64,000 bases of DNA from Pseudomonas sp. SID14000 (GCF_002165135.1 NZ_NFZQ01000004.1:248001-312000), one strand, 5' to 3'. Counted from the stretch's first letter, positions 1 through 8,916 are shown. Numbers and translations are program-made. Notes: generated by a model not told the origin, from the sequence alone.

Positions 1-4
1 GTTC

Positions 5-700
5 ATGTACAAGCCGCGGACCAAGCGGCTTGCCAGGGACCTGGCTCGCATCGCAGCAACATTGCCCGAAGGAAGTAGCTTCGTATTGTGGAACTATCCC
101 GATTCGCCACCGTGCAGCCTGAACCAGCTGTCCCAACATCTGGGCGTCGCTATGAGCACCCGATATCCCCAAGGGGTCTCGCTGCTCGGAATATCCTTTG
201 GCGGGGTCGTTGCCGCCCGTCTATCGGCACTGATGCCCGGCCATTTCGGCAAGCTTGTCCTGATTTCGAGTGCTTTAGGGCTGTCCGATTCCGGCCAGCA
301 CATCGTCAGGTCACAAATCGAGGCAGTAGCCAAGGAGGACACCAAGGCGTTGCTTGGCACCTTCGCGAACATCTACCGATCTCGCTGGCGCAACATTCGC
401 TTTGCTCTGTTTACGCGCCTCGTCGGGCCATGGCTCGGGCGTTTCCTCAATGATCCCGCCACTGTTCAGGCATACCTGGAGCTGTTAGAGACAGCTCACG
501 AAGACCTCGTTATTGATCAGTCTGGCACCCCGACCCTGATTTTGGGGGGCCGTGACGATCAGATATTCGGCGAGAGGATGATGCAAGATGCCATACGCAG
601 CATTAAACACGCCGAGCTGGTGTTGATACATGGAGAGACGCACATGCTTGTGGTTGAGCGGCCGGACAAAGTACGGGCCGCTCTGGACTGCTGGCTGTAG
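5..700 (+). CDS. Alpha/beta hydrolase, probably 5' truncated by window edge
   Basis: This is a serine hydrolase of the alpha/beta fold with no clear substrate. The nucleophile elbow GISFGG lies near residue 62, the acid is in GGRDDQ near residue 182, and the catalytic histidine is in GETHML near residue 211, in the usual order. The frame stays open to the first bases of the window. The strand that normally carries the oxyanion-hole motif (PGLDGTG-like) is missing, so the true start probably lies upstream and the methionine at 5 may be internal. No operon partner is visible; the next gene is on the other strand about 200 bp away. The fold is certain, the function unknown. Confidence 0.7.
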   Translation: MYKPRTKRLARDLARIAATLPEGSSFVLWNYPDSPPCSLNQLSQHLGVAMSTRYPQGVSLLGISFGGVVAARLSALMPGHFGKLVLISSALGLSDSGQHIVRSQIEAVAKEDTKALLGTFANIYRSRWRNIRFALFTRLVGPWLGRFLNDPATVQAYLELLETAHEDLVIDQSGTPTLILGGRDDQIFGERMMQDAIRSIKHAELVLIHGETHMLVVERPDKVRAALDCWL

Positions 701-812
701 GGGAATGCGTAAAGCCTTCAGGGTTAGCATCTGTTGAACGTATGTAATGGGTACAGGCGGTGTGAAAACGCGGTAAACACATCGAAAACTGAGAGTCGCG
801 CGGGAGCTTACT

Positions 813-848
813 TGCCCCCACTTGCATTCGGTCTGCCCCCAATTGCAT
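813..848. repeat. Tandem 21-bp-spaced repeat, possible IS-end scar
   Basis: Two copies of TGCCCCCAMTTGCAT start at 813 and 834, with a 21-bp period, in the gap between the hydrolase and the lyase gene. Multiple short repeats of this kind resemble the ends of IS21-family elements, but no transposase or second end is visible. The rest of 701-901 shows nothing I can name. Confidence 0.3.
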
Positions 849-901
849 CGGTTTTGACCTGCACGATTCGAAGCCACAAGTTCGGCAGGCACTTGCATCT
901 G

Positions 902-2425
902 TCATAGCAGCTCGGGGAATGCAGCACCAAGCAGGCCGGGATCCTTCAGGATCGATGCGCTGCTGGCGATATCCGGGGCCAGCCAACGGTCCTGGGCATA
1001 GGCCGGGACCCGCTCGCGCAACAACCGCCAGGCGACGTTGGTACCTGCGCCAAAGCGCTGCTCCTTGAGGAACTCGAATGCCTGGGCTGCCAACAGGTAT
1101 TCGATGGCGAGGATCTGCGTACAGTTCTCCAGGGCGCGGTGCAGTTTCAACCCGGCATTGGTGCCCATGCTCAGATGATCCTCCTGCAGGCCGGAGGTGA
1201 CGTAGTTGTCGACGACTGCCGGTTGTGCCAGTTGACGGTTCTCTGCACACAGTGAAGCGGCCACGTACTGGACAATCATCATGCCCGAATTCACACCCGG
1301 TTGGCTGACCAGGAAGGCCGGCAAGCCGCTGACCAACGGGTTGATCAGGCGATCGAGACGACGCTCGGCAATCGCCCCGATCTCGGCCACCGCGATTGCC
1401 AGCAAGTCGGCCGCCATGGCCACGGACTGGCCGTGCGGATTCGCCTGGGAAACCACCCGATACGACTCGGGTGTACCCAGCAACATCGGGTTGTCGGTCG
1501 TGGAGTTGAGTTCGGTTTCGATCTGCCGCGCAGCGTGTTCCAACTGATCGCGCGCGGCGCCATGAACCTGCGGAATCGAGCGAATGCTCAAGGCGTCCTG
1601 GGTGCGAATGCCATGGCTGCTGGCAATGATTTCGCTGCCTTCGAGCAGGCGACGCAGATTACTGCCCACGCGCTGCATGCCGGGGTGCGGTTTCATCGCG
1701 ATGATTTCAGGGTCGAAGGCATCGAGCTGGCCGCGCAGGGCCTCGAAGCTCATGGCGCTGATAACATCCGCCCATTGGCTCAACCGCGTGGCGTCGTCCA
1801 AGGACAGGCAGCTCAGGCCAGTCATGCAAGGGGTACCGTTGACCAGGCACAGACCATCCTTGGCACCCAGTTTGACAGGCGCCAGGCCGACCTCGGCCAA
1901 GGCCTGCTGCGCCGGCACGATCTGGCCGCGATAGCTGACCTGGCCGACGCCCAGCAAGCTGATGCTGATATGTGCCATGTGGGTCAGATACCCCACCGAT
2001 CCCTGTTTCGGGACCTGCGGGGTGATGTGCTGGTTGAGCAAGGTCAGCAGCGCCTCGACCACTTTACGCTGAAGGCCGGAACGGCCCTGGCAGAAATTGA
2101 TGATCGCCGCGCACATTATCGCCCGGGTCTGTTCGTCCGACAGCGCTGTACCCACGCCACAGGCATGGCTGAGCAAGGTGTTGTGCGACAACTGGCTGAG
2201 TTGTTCGTCCTGCAACGAGACATTGCACAAGGCGCCAAGCCCGGTGTTGACGCCATAGGCACGGTCACCGCTGGAAACGATGCGCTGGACAATCGCCTGG
2301 GCGTTTTCGATCCGCGCCCAGGCCGATGGGGCCAGCTCAAGCTTCGCGCCATGCCGGGCCACAGCCACCACCTCCTGCCAACGGATTGGCGCGTCGGCGA
2401 TGATGATTTTTTCGGCAAACGACAT
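902..2425 (-). CDS. MIO-less histidase-family lyase (ergothionase-like candidate)
   Basis: The 507-residue protein matches aromatic amino acid lyases end to end. YGVNTGLG places the catalytic Tyr57, followed by a conserved SHACGVG, VNGTP, SIRSIPQVHG and the QEDH motif. The defining cofactor segment is gone: where histidases have GSVGASGDLAPLAH, this protein reads GSVGYLTHMAH (residues 142-152), a 6-residue deletion that removes the Ala-Ser-Gly triad. The usual QDPYSLR is also QDALSIR, losing a second catalytic tyrosine. It therefore cannot make MIO and should not deaminate histidine. As I recall, ergothionase (ergothioneine trimethylamine-lyase) is a MIO-free member of this family. The adjacent betaine-type importer fits a trimethylammonium substrate such as ergothioneine or hercynine. 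The start has AAGGAA 9 bp upstream. It is the last gene of a four-gene operon. Confidence 0.85.
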   Translation of the reverse strand: MSFAEKIIIADAPIRWQEVVAVARHGAKLELAPSAWARIENAQAIVQRIVSSGDRAYGVNTGLGALCNVSLQDEQLSQLSHNTLLSHACGVGTALSDEQTRAIMCAAIINFCQGRSGLQRKVVEALLTLLNQHITPQVPKQGSVGYLTHMAHISISLLGVGQVSYRGQIVPAQQALAEVGLAPVKLGAKDGLCLVNGTPCMTGLSCLSLDDATRLSQWADVISAMSFEALRGQLDAFDPEIIAMKPHPGMQRVGSNLRRLLEGSEIIASSHGIRTQDALSIRSIPQVHGAARDQLEHAARQIETELNSTTDNPMLLGTPESYRVVSQANPHGQSVAMAADLLAIAVAEIGAIAERRLDRLINPLVSGLPAFLVSQPGVNSGMMIVQYVAASLCAENRQLAQPAVVDNYVTSGLQEDHLSMGTNAGLKLHRALENCTQILAIEYLLAAQAFEFLKEQRFGAGTNVAWRLLRERVPAYAQDRWLAPDIASSASILKDPGLLGAAFPELL

Positions 2426-2437
2426 ACACGCGGTTCC

Positions 2438-3271
2438 TTAAAGCGAAGCTACGCGACGCTGCACGAAACGATCTACGTATTCGTCCGCAGGCTGGTAGAG
2501 GATTTCTTGCGGCGTGCCGACCTGGACCAGGCGACCGTCCTTGAGAATGGCAATCCGGTTGCCGATACGTACCGCTTCGTCCAGGTCGTGAGTGATGAAG
2601 ACGATGGTTTTGTGCAGGGTCTTTTGCAGTTCCAGCAACTGGTCCTGCATTTCGGCGCGAATCAGCGGGTCGAGCGCACTGAAGGCTTCGTCCATCAGGA
2701 TAATGTCGGTATCGGCAGCCAGAGCACGGGCCAGGCCGACGCGCTGACGCATGCCGCCCGACAACTGGTGCGGGTAGGATTTTTCGTAACCCTTGAGGCC
2801 CACGGTGTTGATCCAGTGCAGGGCACGCTCTGCGCACATGGCCTTGCTCTCGCCACGGACTTTCAGGCCGTAAGCGACGTTGTCCAGCACGGTACGGTGC
2901 GGCAACAGGCCGAAGCTCTGGAACACCATGCTGATCTTGTGCCGGCGGAATTCGCGCAGGGCTTCCATGTCGTATTGCAGAATGTCTTCACCATCGACCA
3001 GGATCTCGCCGCTGGTCGGGTCGATCAGTCGGTTGAAGTGACGCACAAGGGTCGACTTGCCCGAGCCCGACAGCCCCATGATCACGAAGATCTCACCGCT
3101 GCCGATGGACAACGAGAGATCGTTGACGCCGACCACGCAGCCGGTTTCGGCCAGGACCTGATCCTTGGCTTTTTTCTGGCGGATCAGTTTCAGGGCATCT
3201 TCGGCGCGAGCGCCGAATATCTTGAAGACATTCTTGACTTCGATCTTGTTCATCGTCTGCTTGGCGCTCAT
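2438..3271 (-). CDS. Quaternary-amine-type ABC importer, ATP-binding subunit
   Basis: This 277-residue ATPase is of the ProV/ChoV/HutV kind. Walker A is GLSGSGKST (near residue 69), the signature is LSGGM, and Walker B is [11 protein letters not shown]. The ProU-type N-terminal extension before Walker A ([17 protein letters not shown]) is present. A C-terminal CBS pair is absent, as in short choline and histidine transporters. Its start overlaps the permease stop by 4 bp (ATGA), so translation is probably coupled. The lyase begins 12 bp downstream, which ties uptake to lyase action. The family cannot by itself distinguish choline, betaine, histidine or ergothioneine. Confidence 0.9.
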   Translation of the reverse strand: MSAKQTMNKIEVKNVFKIFGARAEDALKLIRQKKAKDQVLAETGCVVGVNDLSLSIGSGEIFVIMGLSGSGKSTLVRHFNRLIDPTSGEILVDGEDILQYDMEALREFRRHKISMVFQSFGLLPHRTVLDNVAYGLKVRGESKAMCAERALHWINTVGLKGYEKSYPHQLSGGMRQRVGLARALAADTDIILMDEAFSALDPLIRAEMQDQLLELQKTLHKTIVFITHDLDEAVRIGNRIAILKDGRLVQVGTPQEILYQPADEYVDRFVQRRVASL

Positions 3272-4119
3272 TTGCCCACCCCATGCCGTGGTCGGCCATA
3301 GGCCTGGGTAATGCGGTCGATCACGACCGCCAGAATCACAATGGCCAGGCCTGCTTCGAGGCCGCGCCCCACATTCAGGGTCTGGATGCCGACCAGGACG
3401 TCTTCACCCAGGCCACGGGCCCCAATCATCGAGGCGATGACCACCATCGACAGGGCCATCATGGTGGTCTGGTTGATACCGGCCATGATGCTCGGCAACG
3501 CCAGTGGTAGCTGCACGCCGAACAGTTGTTGCATGCGATTGGCACCGAAAGCATTGATCGCCTCCATGACCTCGCCATCCACCTGGCGAATGCCCAGATC
3601 GGTCAGGCGGATCAGTGGCGGGGCGGCATAGATGACAGTGGCGAAGATCGCCGGCACCTTGCCCAGGCCGAACAACATCAGTACCGGAATCAGGTACACG
3701 AAACTGGGCATGGTCTGCATGATGTCGAGCAGCGGCATCAACACCGCCCGCAGGCGATCGCTGCGTGCCGAAAGGACACCCAGCGGAATGCCGACCAGGA
3801 CCGATATCAGTGTTGCTACCAGCATCAGCGCCAGGGTCTGCATCAGCTTGTCCCAGAGACCGACCGCACCAACCAGGAAGAGCAAGCCGACGATCACGGC
3901 AGTGGTCACGACTTTACGGGTAGCATGCCAGGCAATACCTGCGACGATCGCCAGCATCAGCCACCAGGGCATCGTGCGCAGCAGGCCTTCGAGGTTGACG
4001 ATGGCCCACAGCAGGGTGTCGGAGATGTGCCGGAACACGTCACCGTAGTTGGTTACCAGCGCATCGACCCAGCCATTGACCCAGTCGGCAATGGAAAACG
4101 TGAAGTTCTTGGGAAACAT
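3268..4119 (-). CDS. Quaternary-amine-type ABC importer, permease
   Basis: This inner-membrane permease of the ProW/ChoW/HutW type has 283 residues and about six hydrophobic helices. The BPD_transp_1 coupling loop is seen as [15 protein letters not shown], and the conserved [13 protein letters not shown] follows. A short cytoplasmic or amphipathic N-terminal part (residues 1-45) is typical of the subfamily. It lies between the binding-protein and ATPase genes and shares a 4-bp overlap with the ATPase. It should form the transmembrane path of the importer. Confidence 0.9.
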   Translation of the reverse strand: MFPKNFTFSIADWVNGWVDALVTNYGDVFRHISDTLLWAIVNLEGLLRTMPWWLMLAIVAGIAWHATRKVVTTAVIVGLLFLVGAVGLWDKLMQTLALMLVATLISVLVGIPLGVLSARSDRLRAVLMPLLDIMQTMPSFVYLIPVLMLFGLGKVPAIFATVIYAAPPLIRLTDLGIRQVDGEVMEAINAFGANRMQQLFGVQLPLALPSIMAGINQTTMMALSMVVIASMIGARGLGEDVLVGIQTLNVGRGLEAGLAIVILAVVIDRITQAYGRPRHGVGK

Positions 4120-4194
4120 GGGATTCTCTCGAGCAAGTGTATGAAGCGGACTGTCATGCGCCTTATCCGGCAGGAGCCGGACGCGTTCACACGC

Positions 4195-5163
4195 TCAGAG
4201 TGCCGCGTCCACTTTTTTGGCTGCGTCTTCGCTGACCCAGCTATGCCAGACCTCGGGGTGCTCCTTGAGGAACAACTTGGCCAGTTCTGGCGACTCGATA
4301 CGATCTTTGCTCATGCGCGCCAGGTTCTGGTTCAGCAGATCGATCGGCAGATTGACCTTTTCCAGCACCGCCACCAGCTCGGGCGCCTGCTCATGGAAGG
4401 CCTTCGACAGGCCCACTTTGATGGTCAGGGTTTTATCCACGCCTGGCTTCTCGTCCAGCTTGACCAGGTCGACCATGCCCATCAGCGGCGTCGGCGACCA
4501 GTAGTAGAACAGGATCGGCTCGCCACGCTTGTAGCTCGACAGTACGGCGGCATCCAGTGCCGGGCCGGTGCCCGGGCGGAAGTTGGTATAGGTGCTTTCC
4601 AGGCCGTAGCGCTTGAGCATCTCGCTATTGTCCAGCTCGCAGGTCCAGCCGGCCGGGCAATTGTAGAAGCGCCCCTTGTCGGGTTCTTCCGGGTCCTTGA
4701 ATACCTGGGCATATTGCCCCAGATCGGCGATGGTCCTGAGGTTCGGTGCCTTGGCTTCGAGTTTGCGCCTGGCATCGCCTTCGATCACATAACGCGGCAC
4801 ATACCAGCCTTCGACCGCGCCAACGACCGGCGAGCCGACGCCAACCACCTTGCCGGCAGCCGCAGCCTTGTTCCAGACCTCGCTGCGCCCCACCCACTCT
4901 TCGGCAAACACCTGGATATCGTTGCTGCTCAGGGCGTTCTCCATGGAGATGGAGTTACCCGGCAGGCTATCGGTATCACAGCCATAACCATTTTTCAGCA
5001 CGAACTGCATCACATCCGTGAGCAGCATCCCGCTTTCCCAGTTCAAACCAGCGAATTTCACCGGTTTGCCAGACTCGCACCAACCGGCCGCCTGGCTGGT
5101 GCCAGCGGCCGCCAGCAGCGCGAAAGATAGTGTCGTGGTCAGCAGAGCCTTTGTAGTTTTCAT
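4195..5163 (-). CDS. Periplasmic binding protein of quaternary-amine ABC importer
   Basis: This is an OpuAC-type substrate-binding protein of 322 residues. I take the ATG at 5163 as the start: GGGAG lies just upstream and a signal peptide ending TSQAAG (about residue 24) follows at once. A longer in-frame reading from 5259 adds a non-signal leader and is unlikely. Several aromatic residues sit where this family builds its cation-pi cage (GLNWESG, EEWVGRSE, EGWYVPRY, YYWSPT), which supports a trimethylammonium ligand. Two cysteines in YNCPAGWTCE could form a disulfide. It is first in the operon with the permease, ATPase and MIO-less lyase. Confidence 0.88.
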   Translation of the reverse strand: MKTTKALLTTTLSFALLAAAGTSQAAGWCESGKPVKFAGLNWESGMLLTDVMQFVLKNGYGCDTDSLPGNSISMENALSSNDIQVFAEEWVGRSEVWNKAAAAGKVVGVGSPVVGAVEGWYVPRYVIEGDARRKLEAKAPNLRTIADLGQYAQVFKDPEEPDKGRFYNCPAGWTCELDNSEMLKRYGLESTYTNFRPGTGPALDAAVLSSYKRGEPILFYYWSPTPLMGMVDLVKLDEKPGVDKTLTIKVGLSKAFHEQAPELVAVLEKVNLPIDLLNQNLARMSKDRIESPELAKLFLKEHPEVWHSWVSEDAAKKVDAAL

Positions 5164-5362
5164 TGTGACGCTCCCAAACAAGAACATGGATTGCAGTAGT
5201 CGAGGGCATCCGGCCCAAAGAGGGTCGCCAAACTGACTGATGAGCCTTGCTATCGGCATCGGCGTGGTACCTGTGATCGGTGGCCACTGCGTAGGAGAAA
5301 TATTTCACAACCTCAAAAAAGGATAAAATAATATGTCCTGATGTATCACAACGGAAAAACCT
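5164..5362. promoter_or_regulatory. Divergent promoter region, importer/lyase operon and LysR gene
   Basis: This 199-bp intergenic region separates the leftward operon from the rightward LysR gene. It has a marked AT-rich stretch near 5305-5335 in otherwise GC-rich DNA, a likely place for the promoters and the LysR operator. No exact T-N11-A box could be fixed by eye. Confidence 0.5.
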
Positions 5363-6277
5363 ATGAAGTTCACACTGCGACAACTTCGCTATGCGCTCGC
5401 AGCGGCCAAGCACGGTAACCTGACGACTGCCGCCATGGAGCTTCATGTTTCACAACCCTCCATTTCGGCGGCGATCTCCGAACTGGAAGAGGTACTGGGC
5501 CAATCGATTTTCGTACGCCAACGTGGCCTCGGCATATCGCTGACCCCGTTCGGTCGTACCGTCATGGTCCAGGCCCGTCGCGTTCTGACAGAGGCTCGGA
5601 CCTTTGCCGAGATCAATGCCAATGCTGGAGAGTGTGTCGGAGAATTGGTGGTCGGATGTTTTGAAGATCTGGCGCCCTATTGCCTGCCACAAATTGTGCG
5701 GCGGATGCAGGAGTCCTGCCCAAGGGTCACTGTCGATATGCGCGAGGGCAGCTTCGATTATGTTGGCAAGCGGCTGAGTGAGGGGGCGATAGAGCTGGCA
5801 ATCACCTACGATCTGGGTTTACCACCGAACACTCAATGCACTCAGTTGTGCCAGCTGACTGCTCAGGTACTGCTGTCGGCCGATCACCCGTTGGCCAAGG
5901 CGTCGCGCGTCAGTCTCAAAGCGCTATCCGAATACACCCTGGTAGTCACCGATCAGGTCCACAGTTGGCAGCATGTGTTGGATCTGTTCAGCTTTTACGA
6001 TCTCTCACCCGCCGCTGTGCACCGTGTGCGCACTTTCGAGTTGCAACGTAGCCTCGTCGCCAACGGGTTTGGAGTGGCGCTGATCTATACCCGGCCATTT
6101 GGTGACCGTAGTTATGATGGTCAAGCGCTGGTATGTCGGCCGACCGAGGAGAAATTGCCAACGCACAGCATCGTACTGGCGCATGATCAGCGCTATCCGC
6201 TGACGCCTTCGGCTGAGGCGTTCAAGGAACTGGCGGTGGCATGGTTCGCAGAACGGCCGTCGTTTGCATCCGAATGA
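5363..6277 (+). CDS. LysR-family regulator of the importer/lyase operon
   Basis: The protein has 304 residues. An N-terminal winged helix-turn-helix carries NLTTAAMELHVSQPSIS (about residues 19-35), and an effector-binding domain runs from about 90 to 295. It is divergent from the importer/lyase operon and shares its promoter region, the usual arrangement for a LysR regulator controlling its neighbour with a substrate or product as co-inducer. The inducer is unknown; by context a betaine such as ergothioneine, or the urocanate-type product, is plausible. Confidence 0.88.
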   Translation: MKFTLRQLRYALAAAKHGNLTTAAMELHVSQPSISAAISELEEVLGQSIFVRQRGLGISLTPFGRTVMVQARRVLTEARTFAEINANAGECVGELVVGCFEDLAPYCLPQIVRRMQESCPRVTVDMREGSFDYVGKRLSEGAIELAITYDLGLPPNTQCTQLCQLTAQVLLSADHPLAKASRVSLKALSEYTLVVTDQVHSWQHVLDLFSFYDLSPAAVHRVRTFELQRSLVANGFGVALIYTRPFGDRSYDGQALVCRPTEEKLPTHSIVLAHDQRYPLTPSAEAFKELAVAWFAERPSFASE

Positions 6278-6298
6278 ACAACGGGTACGGAAGCGCCT

Positions 6299-6700
6299 AT
6301 GAAAGAGACATTCCAGGGAAGCTGCTTGTGCGCAGCGGTCACTTACGTACTGCTCGTCCCGCCAAAAGCAGTGAGCCATTGTCATTGCAGCCAGTGCCGC
6401 AAAGGTCATGGGGCCGCATTTGCTTCGTACGGCAGCGTTCCACGCAGCATGCTGCGAATACTTCGCGGCGCCAGCAGCATCAAGGCCTTCGCTTCATCAC
6501 CGACGGTAGTGCGCGAGTTCTGCGCTGAGTGCGGCTCGACCTTGTTCTGGTCACGCCTCCAGGGTGAGTTTGCTGACTGGACTTCGATAGCGCTGGGCAC
6601 GCTCGATACCCCGTTCTTACCCAGGAAGCAGAAACATGTTCACATGGACTCCGCAGCCCCCTGGTACACCCTACCCACTCCCCTCCCCCCAGTTGAATGA
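6299..6700 (+). CDS. GFA/CENP-V-like zinc-binding protein
   Basis: This 133-residue protein of the glutathione-dependent formaldehyde-activating (GFA) family shows the characteristic cysteines GSCLCAAV near the N-terminus, CHCSQCRKGHG near 26-36, and CAECGSTLFW near 78-87. Together these bind structural and catalytic zinc. Most members are not true formaldehyde-activating enzymes, and the substrate is unknown. The gene starts 21 bp after the LysR gene on the same strand, so co-transcription is possible but no shared function is evident. Confidence 0.82.
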   Translation: MKETFQGSCLCAAVTYVLLVPPKAVSHCHCSQCRKGHGAAFASYGSVPRSMLRILRGASSIKAFASSPTVVREFCAECGSTLFWSRLQGEFADWTSIALGTLDTPFLPRKQKHVHMDSAAPWYTLPTPLPPVE

Positions 6701-6832
6701 CTTTGATGGGAGCAGAAATTCTTGAACGGATACTAGCCGCTATCGGAACTTGCGAAGAGCGCTGAACCGGTATTTGTCTGGCTGGCCGCAACTATCGCTG
6801 CCAGCCCTCCTGATGGGCTTTTAGCGCTGGGA

Positions 6833-7315
6833 TCAGTCGTCGTGACGGTGTTTGCGCCAGCCATAATGATGGCCACGGTCATGGCGGTGACGGCGCCAGC
6901 CACGATCGTCGTCATCGTCGTCGTAATCACGGTAGCGGTGCCCACTTTCATCGTCGTAATCCCGGCCCATGTGGTTGCCCAGGGCACCGCCCACACCGCC
7001 ACCGGCTGCTGCGCCGATCATGCTGCCAGTGGTGCCGCCCATCTTGCGACCTACCACGTTACCGCCAGCCGCACCCAGTGCGCCGCCGATGGCCGCCTCG
7101 CCACGGCTGTGCTTGTCGGCGCCTACCGCACTACCGGCCGCACCACCCAGGCCTGCGCCGATTGCCGAGCCGGTGCTGCCGCCGATCGACTGGCCGACGA
7201 CCGAGCCCAATACTCCACCCAATGCGCCACCTATACCTGCTCCGGTATTGCCGCCGGCCGACGCAACGCCGCTCAGCAGGCCAAGGGACAACAAGAGAAT
7301 CGAGGAGTACTTCAT
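6833..7315 (-). CDS. Exported glycine-zipper protein with acidic/His-rich tail
   Basis: The 160-residue protein begins at MKYSSILLLSLGLLSG, a clear signal peptide; a longer frame upstream has no such feature. Residues about 25-115 are a run of glycine-zipper repeats (GGALGG, GSAIGAGLGG, GGAAGSAVG), typical of outer-membrane or periplasmic glycine-zipper proteins. The C-terminus switches sharply to Asp clusters and Arg/His repeats (DDDDDD, HRHDRGHH), which may bind metal ions or the negatively charged envelope. Function is unknown; such genes often belong to envelope-stress sets. Confidence 0.8.
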   Translation of the reverse strand: MKYSSILLLSLGLLSGVASAGGNTGAGIGGALGGVLGSVVGQSIGGSTGSAIGAGLGGAAGSAVGADKHSRGEAAIGGALGAAGGNVVGRKMGGTTGSMIGAAAGGGVGGALGNHMGRDYDDESGHRYRDYDDDDDDRGWRRHRHDRGHHYGWRKHRHDD

Positions 7316-7835
7316 TTGTAAAAGCCTCAAAGAGATACGGACGCGATCCTGAGGCTCTGGACAGCGGCTTACAACGGAAATCCGACGAATGACACGACTT
7401 GGAAAAATTCTCCAAGCCACTGTTTTTTCAACGAAACTTCGGGGATTTTCGATGGTCTGAGGCTGGTTGAAACAGGCCTTGCCAGCAAGCCCACGGTCTG
7501 AAATGGCGTGGCCGACTGGGCAAAGCTGGTTTGCAATGCTGGATTCTTGTTCATTGCTTTACGCTCGGCTTGAGCACGGTTGAGCCTGGCAGTGCCGCCA
7601 AAGTTTCTTTCGGCCGCGAGGCGACCAACCTGCAAGGCCATGACTCATTGATTTAGCAGGCCCCTGTGGGAGCGGCTTTAGCCGCGAACACCGGCGCAGC
7701 CGGTGCCATGCGCCGCGGTGGATTCTTCGCGGGCAAACCCGCTCCCACAGGCTATCTATGCGGGCCGCTTGCGAATTCAGACCGGGAGCCGCTGATGATG
7801 GCCCTGCAACGCCCATGCAACTGGCCACGCCCGGC
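7316..7835. other. 520-bp stretch without a confident gene
   Basis: It holds the promoter side of the glycine-zipper gene and a REP pair at 7663-7751. A leftward frame at 7369-7641 is open but has no ribosome site or domain and is not accepted. Nothing else could be supported. Confidence 0.5.
7663..7751. repeat. REP/BIME pair
   Basis: Two facing copies of the Pseudomonas REP motif are present: CCTGTGGGAGCGG on the left and its mirror CCGCTCCCACAGG on the right. Between them lie the inner palindromes TTTAGCCGCGAA and ACCGGCGCAGCCGGT. It can form strong hairpins in RNA. Confidence 0.85.
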
Positions 7836-7985
7836 TCAACGTTTGCGCGGTGTTTCATCCCGTGCTGTTTTCTGCGCAGTAGAATCATGCGAAGTGCCAG
7901 TTGAACCATCAGGACGCTGTGCATCATTGTCCCGTTCCTCTTCACCCTGGGTTCCGCTGCGAGGTGACTGCGATTCTTTGTTCAT
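7836..7985 (-). CDS. Small hydrophilic 49-residue protein
   Basis: A short frame starting MNKESQSPRSGTQGEEE and ending TPRKR. It is highly charged, with no hydrophobic segment. Its support is genetic rather than by homology: a near-ideal ribosome site TAGGAGGGGAG directly precedes the ATG, and the TAG of that site is the stop codon of the upstream membrane-protein gene. The two are therefore almost certainly translated in tandem. I do not recognise the family. Confidence 0.6.
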   Translation of the reverse strand: MNKESQSPRSGTQGEEERDNDAQRPDGSTGTSHDSTAQKTARDETPRKR

Positions 7986-7993
7986 CTCCCCTC

Positions 7994-8227
7994 CTAACCC
8001 TTGCTATGTTCAGGCGAAGACGGCCCGGTACCGCGTTTGATTCCACGCGGCCCTAGCACACCCCAGATGGCCAGGCCGAAAACAGGCAGCGCCAACAGCA
8101 ACAGTGCCCACATCGCCTTCGTCACATCGCGCTTGTCACTGCGAAAAACACTGATGATGGCCCACAGGTCGACCAACAGAATCATCGCCGCAACAACGAT
8201 CCAGAAATACGTCACAGGCTCGGTCAT
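7994..8227 (-). CDS. Small membrane protein, PLDc_N-like
   Basis: This 77-residue protein starts MTEPVTYFW, with GAGGAG 7 bp upstream. Two hydrophobic helices (about 6-28 and 39-60) are separated by a basic loop FRSDKRDVTKAMW, matching the PLDc_N (phospholipase D N-terminal) two-helix domain, which often occurs alone. It is inner-membrane, of unknown function. It overlaps the ribosome site of the following 49-residue gene. Confidence 0.75.
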   Translation of the reverse strand: MTEPVTYFWIVVAAMILLVDLWAIISVFRSDKRDVTKAMWALLLLALPVFGLAIWGVLGPRGIKRGTGPSSPEHSKG

Positions 8228-8412
8228 GATCGCTTCTCCTCTGCATGTTCCGGCAGCAGCGCGTGGTGCGCACCGCCACCCTCCTACCAAGAGGAAGCCA
8301 GCAGATGGAACAAAGTTCAGGAAGCTTTCCCCGCCATTGATGGGTGGCGCGCGTAATGAACCAATCCCGCAAGGAACACGTCCACCACAAAACAACGCAC
8401 GAGTGACTGGCC

Positions 8413-8916
8413 ATGTCGACCGACCCCGTATGCGAGGCCCTTGATTACCTCAAGACCCACAAGCTGCTGCTGACCACCGCAGAATCCTGCACGGCCGGCG
8501 CCATGGTTGCGCTGCTGGCGGCAGTACCCGGAACCGGAGAGGTGCTGGAAAGCGGCTACGTGGTGTACTCGCCAAGCGCCAAGAAACGCCTGCTCGGCGT
8601 CAATCCCCAGACTATCGAACGCTACGGCCTGACCAGCGAGCCCGTAGCCTGGGAGATGGCGCTTGGCGCCTTGAAAGACAGCGACGCCACCGTCGCCATC
8701 GCCAGCACGGGTGTCGCCGGGCCGGAGCCGCAGGATGCCATCGCCCCAGGCACCGTGTGCTTCGCCTGGGCATTTGCCGGCGAGCCCCAGGCCGTGTTCA
8801 CTCGCAGCCAGCGTTTTTTTGGCGAGCGCACGGAGGTCATCCGCCAGGGTGCGCTCTACGGGTTGTCGCACCTGGCCCATTACCACCAACGCTGGCTGCG
8901 CGGTGAGCGCGCCTGA
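8413..8916 (+). CDS. pncC: CinA-family nicotinamide-nucleotide amidohydrolase (PncC)
   Basis: At 167 residues this is the stand-alone CinA C-terminal domain. It has AESCTAGAM near residue 22, GYVVYSPSAKKRLLGV and the ASTGVAGPEPQD loop. PncC deamidates nicotinamide mononucleotide to nicotinate mononucleotide and so recycles NAD breakdown products. Here the usual SGG-type residues are partly changed (CTAGAM, STGVAG), which is common in second copies. It is followed 13 bp later by a membrane-protein gene on the same strand. Confidence 0.85.
   Translation: MSTDPVCEALDYLKTHKLLLTTAESCTAGAMVALLAAVPGTGEVLESGYVVYSPSAKKRLLGVNPQTIERYGLTSEPVAWEMALGALKDSDATVAIASTGVAGPEPQDAIAPGTVCFAWAFAGEPQAVFTRSQRFFGERTEVIRQGALYGLSHLAHYHQRWLRGERA

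Noticed and set aside
902..2425. Plain histidase (HutH) annotation
   Set aside because: The Ala-Ser-Gly triad needed to form MIO is deleted and no hutU, hutI or hutG is nearby.
1301..3301. Long rightward open frame of 666 codons over the lyase and ATPase genes
   Set aside because: It is antisense to two clearly recognisable genes, has no domain or ribosome site, and its composition is that of a GC-rich shadow frame.
7369..7641. Leftward 90-codon frame upstream of the glycine-zipper gene
   Set aside because: It has no ribosome site, no domain and covers the likely promoter of the glycine-zipper gene.
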